From assembly GCA_050008715.1 (NCBI GenBank), contig JBEKMC010000120.1:1-10289 (forward strand): a stretch of DNA of 10,289 nucleotides. The letters run 5' to 3'. Position numbers and translations under genes: made by a program. Positions 1 to 6,109 of this stretch are shown in pieces. The notes below the pieces were generated by a model. That model was not told the DNA's origin. It made no database searches and was given only the letters and a program-made list of their open reading frames with translations. Source of the DNA: JAKACA01 sp050008715. GTDB taxonomy: Bacteria; Actinomycetota; Acidimicrobiia; Acidimicrobiales; Bog-793. Numbering within the stretch: position 1 is the stretch's first letter; every line of letters begins with the position of its first letter.

Positions 1-254
1 AGATGGGCCACATGTTCGCCTACCAGCGGGACACCTTCCTCGCCCGCTACCACCAGCGGTCGAACGTCGAGTGCACCTTCTCCATGATCAAGCGGAAGTT
101 CGGAGACTCGCTCCGGTCGAAGTCCGACACCGGCATGATGAACGAGGTTCTGTGCAAGGTGATCGCACACAACCTCTGCGTGCTGATCGCCTGCATCCAT
201 GAGATGGGGCTGGAGGTGCCGCAGTTCGATAGGACGCCCAGTCTCGCGGGTTAG
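1..254 (+). CDS. DDE transposase, C-terminal fragment (IS4/IS5 superfamily), open at left edge
   Basis: The frame is open at the left edge, so this is the end of a longer gene; the ATG at base 3 is probably internal. The visible 83 residues contain RSNVECTFSMIKRKFGDSLR, which matches the region around the third catalytic acid (the Glu of DDE) in IS4/IS5-superfamily transposases. It is followed by the usual NE-x-L-x-K-x-x-x-HN-L helix (NEVLCKVIAHNLCVLI). The role would be cut-and-paste transposition of an insertion sequence. The stop TAG (252-254) overlaps the stop codon of the convergent small gene (TAA, 251-253 on the minus strand). I could not find a terminal inverted repeat, because the other end of the element lies outside the window. 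Whether the element is complete or a remnant cannot be told. The fold family is fairly certain; the exact IS family is not. Confidence 0.8.
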   Translation, partial: MGHMFAYQRDTFLARYHQRSNVECTFSMIKRKFGDSLRSKSDTGMMNEVLCKVIAHNLCVLIACIHEMGLEVPQFDRTPSLAG

Positions 255-469
255 CTCTGGTCGCCGCTCTCTGAGCTGACTGGCGCACTCGCAGGGGCGG
301 GCTGTTGCGCTTGGGGTGCGTCCGGTGGCGGGGACCCTCCGGCTGGCTGACTCGGCACGAAGTTGGGTGTAGGCGGAATGTCGGTCGCTGCCCCCTTCCC
401 CACCTTGCCCCCGCGCTCTCCATAACTCTGATTCTCTTGCGGTCGTTGATCCCGCGTCTCTTTGGTCAT
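251..469 (-). CDS. Small Pro/Ala/Gln-rich hypothetical protein (72 aa)
   Basis: I do not recognise this protein. It is 72 residues long, polar and charged in the first 25, then rich in Pro, Ala, Ser and Gln (for example PSQPAGGSPPPDAPQAQQPA), so it is probably disordered. It has no signal peptide or membrane segment. What makes it credible is a strong ribosome binding site: reading the minus strand, GGAGGG lies 3 nt before the ATG. It also starts 18 nt downstream of the end of the preceding minus-strand membrane protein gene, so the two are probably co-transcribed. Its stop overlaps the stop of the convergent transposase fragment, so the C terminus may have been set by the insertion of that element (inference). 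The antisense frames here read as Arg/His-rich and are less protein-like. It could still be a chance ORF. Confidence 0.55.
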   Translation of the reverse strand: MTKETRDQRPQENQSYGERGGKVGKGAATDIPPTPNFVPSQPAGGSPPPDAPQAQQPAPASAPVSSESGDQS

Positions 470-487
470 AGTCCCTCCGATTCGACA

Positions 488-1030
488 TCAGGTTACCGTC
501 GCAGTCATACCCGGGCGCGGGACGAAGGCTTGGTCAGCCCACCAAGCGGTGCGGAACTTTGTGAGCCGCGTCGGCGCTGCAATTTTGAGGTACACCAGCC
601 ACCCAATGACGGAAGGTGCGGGACTCATTGGCGAAAACACGACCGTCGTGGTCAGTTCCTCACCCGAGTCGACGTACTGTTGCCCGAAAGCGCCACCCTT
701 GGTCCAAAACTGACCTTCCTTCAGGTCACCATTCTCCACGTACACCTCCGTCAGGCGAACCGAGACCCCCTCCGTGACGTGAAATTTGACGCGGAAGATC
801 CCTACGGCCTTCACCATCGGTCGAGCCGATACGACGACGCCAGACTCCGTGAGGTGAGCTTCCGCCGATATGGAAACGCTCGCCTTGCGGCCGTACAAAA
901 CGGCCAACACCGCACCCGTTCCTATTCCGGCAGCGGTAGCGAAGGAGCCGACACCAGTCACGATGGTGAGCCAGTGGTGATCGGTGATCCCGCGGCCGAT
1001 GGCGTCCCAGACGGAGGCGAACACGTACAT
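488..1030 (-). CDS. Hypothetical single-pass membrane protein (180 aa)
   Basis: I cannot assign a family. The protein starts with a short polar stretch (residues 1-19), followed by one hydrophobic segment around residues 20-46 (WLTIVTGVGSFATAAGIGTG, then AVLAVLYG and GRK). The remaining ~130 residues look like a beta-rich soluble domain with alternating hydrophobic strands (VSISAEAHL, VVVSARPMV, FRVKFHVTE, VRLTEVYVE). The positive GRK after the helix suggests an N-out/C-in helix or an uncleaved signal anchor; I cannot decide the side. An in-frame stop lies two codons upstream of the ATG, so the start is this ATG or an internal codon. No Shine-Dalgarno sequence precedes it, but a TACCCT (-10-like, TANNNT) ends 8 nt upstream on this strand, which would fit a leaderless transcript. 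A 260-aa plus-strand frame over the same bases is Arg/Ser/His-rich and was judged a shadow. Confidence 0.65.
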   Translation of the reverse strand: MYVFASVWDAIGRGITDHHWLTIVTGVGSFATAAGIGTGAVLAVLYGRKASVSISAEAHLTESGVVVSARPMVKAVGIFRVKFHVTEGVSVRLTEVYVENGDLKEGQFWTKGGAFGQQYVDSGEELTTTVVFSPMSPAPSVIGWLVYLKIAAPTRLTKFRTAWWADQAFVPRPGMTATVT

Positions 1031-1077
1031 GGGGGATCAGGGTACGGCCCAAGCGAGCGCCTGAGGTACCGTTCGAA

Positions 1078-1290
1078 GTGGTGCTGATCGCCTGGATACT
1101 CACAGTTGTTCCCCCAGCGATCCTCCTGTGGTCCGGGTTCTCGGTCATCTTGAAACCAGACGGTCGCCTTGCGCGGGCCGTCACGACGAAGCCCCGCGTG
1201 ACAAGCCATCCCGTCGCCAAACGTCGCGTGGTAGGCGCTTGCTGGATCGCCTTCGCCCTTGCCTGGATTGCAATCAGTTTCGCCGTCTAG
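1078..1290 (+). CDS. Putative small two-helix membrane protein (70 aa)
   Basis: This 70-residue frame starts at GTG and has two clear hydrophobic segments: residues 2-24 (LIAWILTVVPPAILLWSGFS) and about 52-70 (GACWIAFALAWIAISFAV). A basic loop of about 27 residues (DGRLARAVTTKPR, VAKRR) joins them. By the positive-inside rule the loop would be cytoplasmic and both ends outside. A weak GAGG lies 11 nt upstream of the first GTG; a second GTG follows directly and could also serve. The gene diverges from the minus-strand membrane gene across 47 bp. It is followed by two inverted repeats before the arginine operon. I recognise no family. A short hydrophobic ORF in GC-rich DNA can arise by chance, so confidence is moderate. 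Confidence 0.5.
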   Translation: MVLIAWILTVVPPAILLWSGFSVILKPDGRLARAVTTKPRVTSHPVAKRRVVGACWIAFALAWIAISFAV

Positions 1291-1309
1291 CGGGCAGAAC
1301 CCTCCCCGG

Positions 1310-1340
1310 TTTAGGTGCAGAAAGTCAGGATGCACCTAAA
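1310..1340. repeat. Perfect 10-bp inverted repeat (hairpin), possible terminator
   Basis: TTTAGGTGCA (1310-1319) and TGCACCTAAA (1331-1340) are perfectly complementary around an 11-nt loop. It lies 20 nt after the stop of the small membrane protein gene, so it may end that transcript. No T-run follows on either strand, so a classical intrinsic terminator is not shown. Confidence 0.5.
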
Positions 1341-1347
1341 TCACCCC

Positions 1348-1380
1348 CTCTCGGGGAGTTCTGGTGCAAAGCCCCGAGAG
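1348..1380. repeat. Perfect 9-bp inverted repeat just upstream of the argC promoter
   Basis: CTCTCGGGG (1348-1356) and CCCCGAGAG (1372-1380) form a perfect stem with a 15-nt loop. It ends 7 bp before the -35 element of the argC promoter. It could be a second terminator insulating the arginine operon or a protein binding site. The loop carries GGTGCA (1363-1368), which is complementary to TGCACC in the neighbouring repeat. Confidence 0.5.
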
Positions 1381-1386
1381 CGTAGG

Positions 1387-1424
1387 CTTGCATAGTTATG
1401 CAGACATCTGCATAATGATGCCAT
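1387..1424. promoter_or_regulatory. Tandem ARG boxes (ArgR operator) over the argC promoter
   Basis: Box 1 is TGCATA-GT-TATGCA (1389-1402), a perfect inverted repeat. Box 2 is TGCAT-AATG-ATGCC (1409-1422), imperfect in one position. Their centres are 20 bp apart (two helical turns), as in the paired ARG boxes bound by ArgR hexamers (20-21 bp in E. coli). Box 1 covers the -35 and box 2 covers the -10 and the start point, so ArgR with arginine should block polymerase directly. argR is the fifth gene of the operon, giving autoregulation (inference). Confidence 0.8.
1388..1423 (+). promoter_or_regulatory. argC promoter, predicted leaderless start
   Basis: TTGCAT (1388-1393) and CATAAT (1411-1416, 5 of 6 to TATAAT) are separated by exactly 17 bp. 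A start 7 nt after the -10 falls on the A of the argC ATG (1423), and no ribosome binding site is present. A leaderless mRNA is therefore predicted; these are common in actinobacteria. Confidence 0.65.
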
Positions 1425-2436
1425 GAAATGCGGTGTCGCCGGTGCGACCGGTTACCTCGGCGCCGAGCTCCTGCGACTGCTGTCGAGCCACCCGGTGCTG
1501 GATGTCGCCGTGGCGCAGGCCGACTCGACGGCCGGCTCGGCCATCGGCGACATCTATCCCGCTTTGGGACGTGCCTATGGCGGCCTCGTCGTCGAACGTC
1601 TCGACCCGGCCCCGCTCGAGCAGCTGGACGTCGTCTTCGTAGCCCTTCCTTCCGGAACGTCTCAGGGTGTCGTGGCTGCGCTCGCCGGTACCGTCGGCCT
1701 CGTGGTGGATCTCGGGGCGGACTTCCGCCTGCGAGATGCCAGCGCCTACCCGCAGTGGTACGGGTGGGAGCACTCCGTTCCGGAGTTGCTGTCATCAGCC
1801 GTCTACGGCCTACCCGAGCTCTACCGCCCACAGCTCGCCGGCGCGGGACTCATCGCCGCCCCGGGCTGCTACGTGACGGCGGCGGCCGTCGCGTTGCGAC
1901 CGCTCGTCGCCGGCGGCCTCGTCGAGCCGGCCGGCATCATCGTCGACGGCGCAAGTGGCACCTCGGGCGCTGGGAAGGCCCCGGCGCCGAACCTCCACCA
2001 CTCGCTCGCCAATGAGCGATTCGTCGCCTACGGGGTGCTCGACCATCGCCACACGCCCGAGATGGAGCAGGTGATCGGCGCTCAGCTGCTGTTCACGCCG
2101 CACCTTGCGCCCATGACGCGGGGGATCCTGACCACGTGCTATGCCCGCCCGGCTCATCCCGTCACGACCGAGTCGCTGCTGTCGTACCTGGCCGAGGCTT
2201 ACGCCGGCGAGCCCTTCGTCAACGTGACGGCGGGCCTCCCGTCGACGTCCGATGCCTACGGGTCGAACGTGGTCCACCTGACGGCTCGTTTCGACGAGCG
2301 CACCGGTTGGGTGATCGTCATGTCGGCGATCGACAATCTCGTCAAGGGCGGATCGGGGCAGGCGATCCAGGCGGCCAACGTCGCCCTCGGGCTGGCCGAG
2401 ACCGCCGGGCTCCCGCTCGTGGGCCTGTCGCCGTGA
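1423..2436 (+). CDS. argC: N-acetyl-gamma-glutamyl-phosphate reductase
   Basis: ArgC catalyses the NADPH-dependent reduction of N-acetylglutamyl 5-phosphate to the semialdehyde, the third step of arginine synthesis, in the cytosol. The N-terminal Rossmann fold shows GATGYLG at residues 7-13. The catalytic cysteine sits in PGCYVTAA (Cys149), the substrate loop ASGTSGAGK is at 177-185, and the catalytic histidine motif HRHTPE is at 208-213. At 337 residues it has the usual length. The ATG was chosen because only three residues precede the beta strand that leads into GATGYLG, as is usual in the family. It has no ribosome binding site, in line with the predicted leaderless promoter. It opens the operon; its TGA overlaps the argB GTG by 4 nt, with no room for the argJ gene that most actinobacteria carry between them. 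Confidence 0.97.
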   Translation: MKCGVAGATGYLGAELLRLLSSHPVLDVAVAQADSTAGSAIGDIYPALGRAYGGLVVERLDPAPLEQLDVVFVALPSGTSQGVVAALAGTVGLVVDLGADFRLRDASAYPQWYGWEHSVPELLSSAVYGLPELYRPQLAGAGLIAAPGCYVTAAAVALRPLVAGGLVEPAGIIVDGASGTSGAGKAPAPNLHHSLANERFVAYGVLDHRHTPEMEQVIGAQLLFTPHLAPMTRGILTTCYARPAHPVTTESLLSYLAEAYAGEPFVNVTAGLPSTSDAYGSNVVHLTARFDERTGWVIVMSAIDNLVKGGSGQAIQAANVALGLAETAGLPLVGLSP

Positions 2437-3341
2437 CGCCTGTCCCGACGACGCCGATCTCAGGCGAACGGGCGGGCACGGCTGGCCTGTCGGTGGCGAC
2501 GAAGGCCGCCGTGCTGTGCGACGCCCTGCCCTACATCCGGCGATTCGCCGGCAGGATCGTGGTGGCCAAGTACGGCGGCAGCGCCATCGGCGACGAGCGG
2601 GAGACGCTGGCGCGCTTCGCAGAGGACATCGTGCTGCTCCGGTCGATCGGCATGCTGCCGGTCGTCGTCCATGGCGGCGGTCCCCAGATCGGCGCCCTCA
2701 TGGAACGACTCGGCAAAGTGCCCGAGTTCCGCGACGGCCTCCGCGTGACCGACTCCGAGACGCTCGACATCGCCCGAATGGTGCTCGTCGGCAAGGTGAA
2801 CCGGGACATCGTGGGTGCGATCAACGTGCACGGCCCCCTTGCAGTCGGTCTCTCGGGCGAGGATGCCGGCCTCATCGTCGCGAGCCAGCGCCACCCCTCG
2901 CTCGGCTTTGTCGGCGACGTCGACTCCGTGGACCCGTCCATACTGCGCCGGCTCGTGGCCGAAGGCCTCGTCCCCGTCGTGGCGACGATCGGATCGGATC
3001 TTGCCGGCCAGGCGTACAACATCAACGCCGACACGGTTGCCGGGGCCGTCGCCGAGTCGCTCGACGCCGAGAAGCTCGTCTTCCTCACCGACGTCGACGG
3101 CATACGCCAGGACCCGGTCGACGCCTCGAGCCTCATCTCGCGGCTCGGCGCCGAGGAGGTCGACGGGCTCATCGCCGGCGGCGTCATCGCCGGCGGCATG
3201 ATCCCGAAGGCCGAGGCGTGTGCGCGAGCCGTCCGGCACGGTGTTGCCAGCGCCCATGTGCTCGACGGCCGTGTCGACCACGCCCTCATCCTCGAACTGC
3301 TCACACCGGAAGGAGTCGGTACGATGGTGGTTCTGAAGTGA
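2433..3341 (+). CDS. argB: Acetylglutamate kinase, probably arginine-sensitive
   Basis: ArgB phosphorylates N-acetylglutamate with ATP, the second step of arginine synthesis. The amino acid kinase fold is clear: KYGGSA at residues 46-51, HGGGPQI at 80-86, LRVTD at 103-107, NINADTVAGAVA at 197-208, FLTDVDG at 217-223 and GGMIPK with the catalytic Lys259. Length is 302 aa. Ahead of the core is a helix with ALPYIRRFAGR (31-41), the pattern found in hexameric, arginine-inhibited NAG kinases, so feedback inhibition by arginine is expected from family knowledge. The start chosen is the GTG at 2433, which overlaps the argC stop (GTGA) and keeps the whole N-terminal helix. A GTG at 2493 is an alternative that would remove 20 poorly conserved residues. 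The gene overlaps argD by 4 nt. Confidence 0.96.
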   Translation: MTPVPTTPISGERAGTAGLSVATKAAVLCDALPYIRRFAGRIVVAKYGGSAIGDERETLARFAEDIVLLRSIGMLPVVVHGGGPQIGALMERLGKVPEFRDGLRVTDSETLDIARMVLVGKVNRDIVGAINVHGPLAVGLSGEDAGLIVASQRHPSLGFVGDVDSVDPSILRRLVAEGLVPVVATIGSDLAGQAYNINADTVAGAVAESLDAEKLVFLTDVDGIRQDPVDASSLISRLGAEEVDGLIAGGVIAGGMIPKAEACARAVRHGVASAHVLDGRVDHALILELLTPEGVGTMVVLK

Positions 3342-4543
3342 CATCTCGACTGACACATGCGCCCTCTCTCATGGAGACGTACCCGCCGCCGCCCGTGACG
3401 TTCGTGAGCGGCAGCGGCACGCTCCTCGTCGACACCGACGGCAAGCACTACCTCGACTTCCTCTCGGGACTGGCCGTCACCTCGCTCGGCCATGCGCACC
3501 CGCACGTGGCGCAGGCCGTCGAGCACCAGGCCAACCGGCTCGTGCACGTGTCCAACCTGTTCGGCAACGAACTGAGCCCGCCGCTCGCTCGCACGATCGA
3601 CCGGCTCGTCGGCGACGGCCAGCCGGCCGGGGGGCGGGTCTTCTTCGGGAACTCGGGCGCCGAGGCGAACGAGTGCGCCATCAAGCTCGCACGCCGCTAC
3701 TTCAGCCGCTCGGCACGTGAGGGCGAGATCGCCCGTCACGTGGTCGTGTCCGCCTATGGGTCCTTTCACGGACGGACGCTGGCGACGTTGCACGCCACGG
3801 GCCAAAGCGAGAAACACGTGGGATTCGCGCCGATGCCGGAGGGTTTCGCCCATGTCGACTTCGGGGATCTGGCCGCGCTGGAGGACGCAACGACGGGCCC
3901 GGTTGTCGCAGCCGTCCTCATCGAGGTCATCCAGGGCGAGGGTGGGGTCGTCCCGGCTCCGCCCGGTTACCTGAAAGCGGTGCGCGATCTGTGCGACGAG
4001 CGGGGGATGCTGCTGATCGTCGACGAGATCCAGACGGGCCTCGGCCGCACGGGCCGCTGGTTCGCCTTCCAGCGGACCGACATCAAGCCGGACATCGTGA
4101 CGATCGCGAAAGCGCTCGGGAACGGCTTTCCCATCGGTGCCTGTTGGGCGCGCGCCGAGGTGGCGGCCGCCTTCCAGCCGGGGGACCACGGGAGCACTTT
4201 CGGCGGCCAGCCGCTTGCATGCGCCGCCGCCATCGCCACCTTGGAGGCACTCGAGGACCTGGACGCCCCGCAGGCGGCCGCGCACGCGGGTGCTCGGTTG
4301 GCGGACGGGCTGGCGGCGATCGACGGCGTGTCGCACGTGCGGGGGGAGGGCCTCCTCCTCGGGGTGGTCCTCGAGCCCGGGATCGACGCGAAAGCGGTCG
4401 TGCGCACGGCGCTCGAACGGGGACTCGTCGTGAACGCCCCTGTGCCCGGCGTGATCCGCCTCGCGCCACCGCTCAATGTCTCGGATGCCGAGATCGACGA
4501 AGCCGTCGCCATCTTGCGACAAATCCTGGAGGAGCCCGCATGA
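3338..4543 (+). CDS. argD: Acetylornithine aminotransferase
   Basis: ArgD is a PLP-dependent class-III aminotransferase that converts N-acetylglutamate semialdehyde to N2-acetylornithine using glutamate. Visible motifs are GNSGAEANECAIKLAR (104-119, PLP phosphate binding), FHGRT (143-147), the QGEGG loop (199-203), DEIQTG (229-234, the Asp contacts the PLP ring), TIAKALGNGFPIG with the Schiff-base Lys258, and GSTFGG (285-290). The 401-residue length is normal. The GTG at 3338 overlaps the argB TGA by 4 nt and gives an N terminus (SLMETYPPPPVTF) that aligns in style with other ArgD proteins. An ATG codon for Met12 could be an alternative start. Specificity for acetylornithine rather than ornithine or GABA is inferred from the operon. 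Confidence 0.96.
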   Translation: MTSRLTHAPSLMETYPPPPVTFVSGSGTLLVDTDGKHYLDFLSGLAVTSLGHAHPHVAQAVEHQANRLVHVSNLFGNELSPPLARTIDRLVGDGQPAGGRVFFGNSGAEANECAIKLARRYFSRSAREGEIARHVVVSAYGSFHGRTLATLHATGQSEKHVGFAPMPEGFAHVDFGDLAALEDATTGPVVAAVLIEVIQGEGGVVPAPPGYLKAVRDLCDERGMLLIVDEIQTGLGRTGRWFAFQRTDIKPDIVTIAKALGNGFPIGACWARAEVAAAFQPGDHGSTFGGQPLACAAAIATLEALEDLDAPQAAAHAGARLADGLAAIDGVSHVRGEGLLLGVVLEPGIDAKAVVRTALERGLVVNAPVPGVIRLAPPLNVSDAEIDEAVAILRQILEEPA

Positions 4544-5481
4544 CCCGCCACTTGCTCACGATGGCCGACCTCAGCCCTGCGGAGCTGACCGACGTGCTGG
4601 ACCGCTCCGATGGCCGGCCGGCGACCCGAGTACTGAGCGGCCTCGGGGTCGCACTGCTGTTCGAGCACCCGTCCGCCAGGACCCGAAATGCCTGCGAGAT
4701 GGCCGTCGTGCAGCTCGGCGGGCATCCGGTGACGATCCGGGGCGAGGAAGTCGGCATCGACACGCGAGAAACCGCCGAGGACGTCGCCCGCACCCTGTCC
4801 TGCTACCACGCAGTCATCGCCGCCCGGGTGGAGCGCCATGCCACGTTGCAGCGGATGGCTGCTGCCCTCGACGCGGCCGGTGAGACCGTACCCGTCGTGA
4901 ACCTGCTGTCCGACGTCGAGCACCCGCTCCAGGCGATCGCGGATGTCCTCACGATCCGGCAGCGTTTCGGCGACCTCCAAGGGCGGGTCGTTGCCTTCAT
5001 CGGCGATGCCAACAACGTCTGTCGCTCGCTCGTCGGGGCGGCGTCTGCCCTCGGCGCGACGGTCCGTGTCGCATCGCCTCCCGGCTACGGCATCCATGAC
5101 ACCACCGACGTGCCGTCCGCCTGGAACGTCGAAGCGTGCGCGTCGCCGGCCGAAGCAGTCGACGGCGCCGACGTCATCTACACCGACGTGTGGGTGTCGA
5201 TGGGCCAGGCCGAGGAGAGGGCCGCCCGGCGCCAGGCCTTCGAGGGTTACACCGTCGACGAGTCGCTCGTCGCCAAGGCAGCGCCGCATGCCGTCGTGAT
5301 GCATTGCCTGCCTGCCCATCGCGGGGAGGAGATCACCGACGGCGTGCTCGGGGGTCCGCAGAGCCTCGTGTGGCAACAGGCGACGAACCGGATGCACGCC
5401 ACCCGCGGACTCCTGGAGTTCCTCGTCCTCGAGGCGGAGGCGAACGGTCGTCACGATGCGGGCCTGGAGGTGCCGGCGTGA
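4540..5481 (+). CDS. argF: Ornithine carbamoyltransferase
   Basis: ArgF joins ornithine and carbamoyl phosphate to give citrulline. The ornithine-type signatures are HCLPAHRG (255-262) and the SMG loop DVWVSMG (216-222). HPLQAIAD (128-135) and GDANNV (155-160) are further family motifs. The carbamoyl-phosphate loop reads PSARTR (44-49) followed by NACEMA, where most OTCs have STRTR followed by a phenylalanine-containing SFE stretch. The catalytic arginines are kept, so the enzyme should be active. The N-terminal helix region before this loop is a little short; the total is 313 aa. The ATG overlaps the argD TGA (ATGA), and GGAGG lies 7-8 nt upstream inside argD. The next gene, argR, again overlaps by 4 nt. 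The SMG and HCLPA motifs argue against aspartate carbamoyltransferase. Confidence 0.95.
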   Translation: MTRHLLTMADLSPAELTDVLDRSDGRPATRVLSGLGVALLFEHPSARTRNACEMAVVQLGGHPVTIRGEEVGIDTRETAEDVARTLSCYHAVIAARVERHATLQRMAAALDAAGETVPVVNLLSDVEHPLQAIADVLTIRQRFGDLQGRVVAFIGDANNVCRSLVGAASALGATVRVASPPGYGIHDTTDVPSAWNVEACASPAEAVDGADVIYTDVWVSMGQAEERAARRQAFEGYTVDESLVAKAAPHAVVMHCLPAHRGEEITDGVLGGPQSLVWQQATNRMHATRGLLEFLVLEAEANGRHDAGLEVPA

Positions 5482-6002
5482 GCGAGGCACGGGCGAGCAT
5501 CCCGGCGGCGGTGCCGGACGGCGACGCCAGCAGAAAGGTGTCGAAGGCCCGGCGACGACATGTCATTGCCCAGCTGCTCACCGACAACACCGTGACGAGC
5601 CAGGAACAGCTCGCCGAACTGCTGTCGGAGGAGGGCATCGAGGCCACGCAGGCGACCGTCTCGCGCGATCTCGAGGAGATCGGTGCGGTGAAAGTGAGGG
5701 TACCGGGGATGGAACGGACGGTCTATGCCCTCGCCGAGCTGCCGAAGGATCAGGTCGTGCCGACGGAGCACTTGCGCCGCGTCCTCGGGGAGTGGGTCGT
5801 CGACGTGGCCTCGTCCGGCAATCTCGTCGTCCTGCGGACGCCGCCGGGATCGGCGCACGTGGTTGCCTCCGCCCTCGACCGCACGAGCGTCGACGGTGTG
5901 ATCGGTACGGTCGCCGGCGACGACACCGTCCTCGTCGTCGCAGCGGCGGACGGCGGGGGCGCCGAATTAGCGGACCGCCTGGCGGAGATCGCCGGCCTCT
6001 GA
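5478..6002 (+). CDS. argR: Arginine repressor ArgR
   Basis: ArgR is the arginine-responsive regulator that binds ARG boxes as a hexamer. Residues 1-20 are a variable tail. A winged helix-turn-helix spans about 21-75, with recognition-helix sequence ATQATVSRDLEEIGAVKV (56-73). The C-terminal oligomerisation and arginine-binding domain shows PPGSAHVVASALD (122-134) and GTVAGDDT (143-150), where the two Asp contact arginine in characterised members. At 174 residues it matches actinobacterial ArgR/AhrC proteins. It starts at a GTG overlapping the argF stop, with GGAGG 7 nt upstream. Its likely target in this window is the tandem operator before argC, so it would repress its own operon. The stop codon runs into a 16-bp tandem repeat. 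Confidence 0.95.
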   Translation: MSEARASIPAAVPDGDASRKVSKARRRHVIAQLLTDNTVTSQEQLAELLSEEGIEATQATVSRDLEEIGAVKVRVPGMERTVYALAELPKDQVVPTEHLRRVLGEWVVDVASSGNLVVLRTPPGSAHVVASALDRTSVDGVIGTVAGDDTVLVVAAADGGGAELADRLAEIAGL

Positions 6003-6032
6003 CCGGCGGCATCGAGGACCGGCGGCATCGAG
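6001..6032. repeat. Perfect 16-bp tandem duplication overlapping the argR stop codon
   Basis: GACCGGCGGCATCGAG occurs twice with no gap (6001-6016 and 6017-6032). The first copy contains the last two bases of the argR TGA. The repeat lies in the only real gap inside the operon. Confidence 0.9.
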
Positions 6033-6052
6033 ACAAGTCTCAGAATCAGTAC

Positions 6053-6092
6053 GCTCGGCGCCGAGCCGAGGGAGACGGCGCCAGGCGCCGAG
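6053..6092 (+). promoter_or_regulatory. Competing hairpins in the argG leader
   Basis: GGCGCCG occurs at 6057-6063 and 6084-6090, and its complement CGGCGCC at 6076-6082, so segments 1:2 and 2:3 can pair but not both. The 2:3 hairpin ends 4 nt before the GGAAGG ribosome binding site of argG. Segment 1 is also part of a perfect 14-bp palindrome (6053-6066). A regulatory role (attenuation, RNA processing or translation control) is only an inference. No T-run marks a terminator. Confidence 0.4.
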
Positions 6093-6109
6093 AAGGAAGG
6101 TCGGATCAC

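Noticed and set aside
305..1087. 260-aa open frame on the plus strand
   Set aside because: Rich in Arg, Ser, His and Gly with no domain-like pattern; the opposite strand encodes a more protein-like membrane protein and a small gene with a strong ribosome site.
2436..2500. argJ remnant between argC and argB
   Set aside because: argB begins within the argC stop and its N-terminal helix is reached within 30 codons; no ArgJ-like motif is visible.
2531..4522. 663-aa open frame on the minus strand
   Set aside because: Antisense to argB and argD, a usual shadow in GC-rich DNA; both sense genes are unmistakable.
6003..6109. ArgR operator or separate promoter for argG
   Set aside because: No TGCATA-type palindrome like that before argC. 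TACGCT (6050-6055) could be a -10 but has no -35 at a proper distance.
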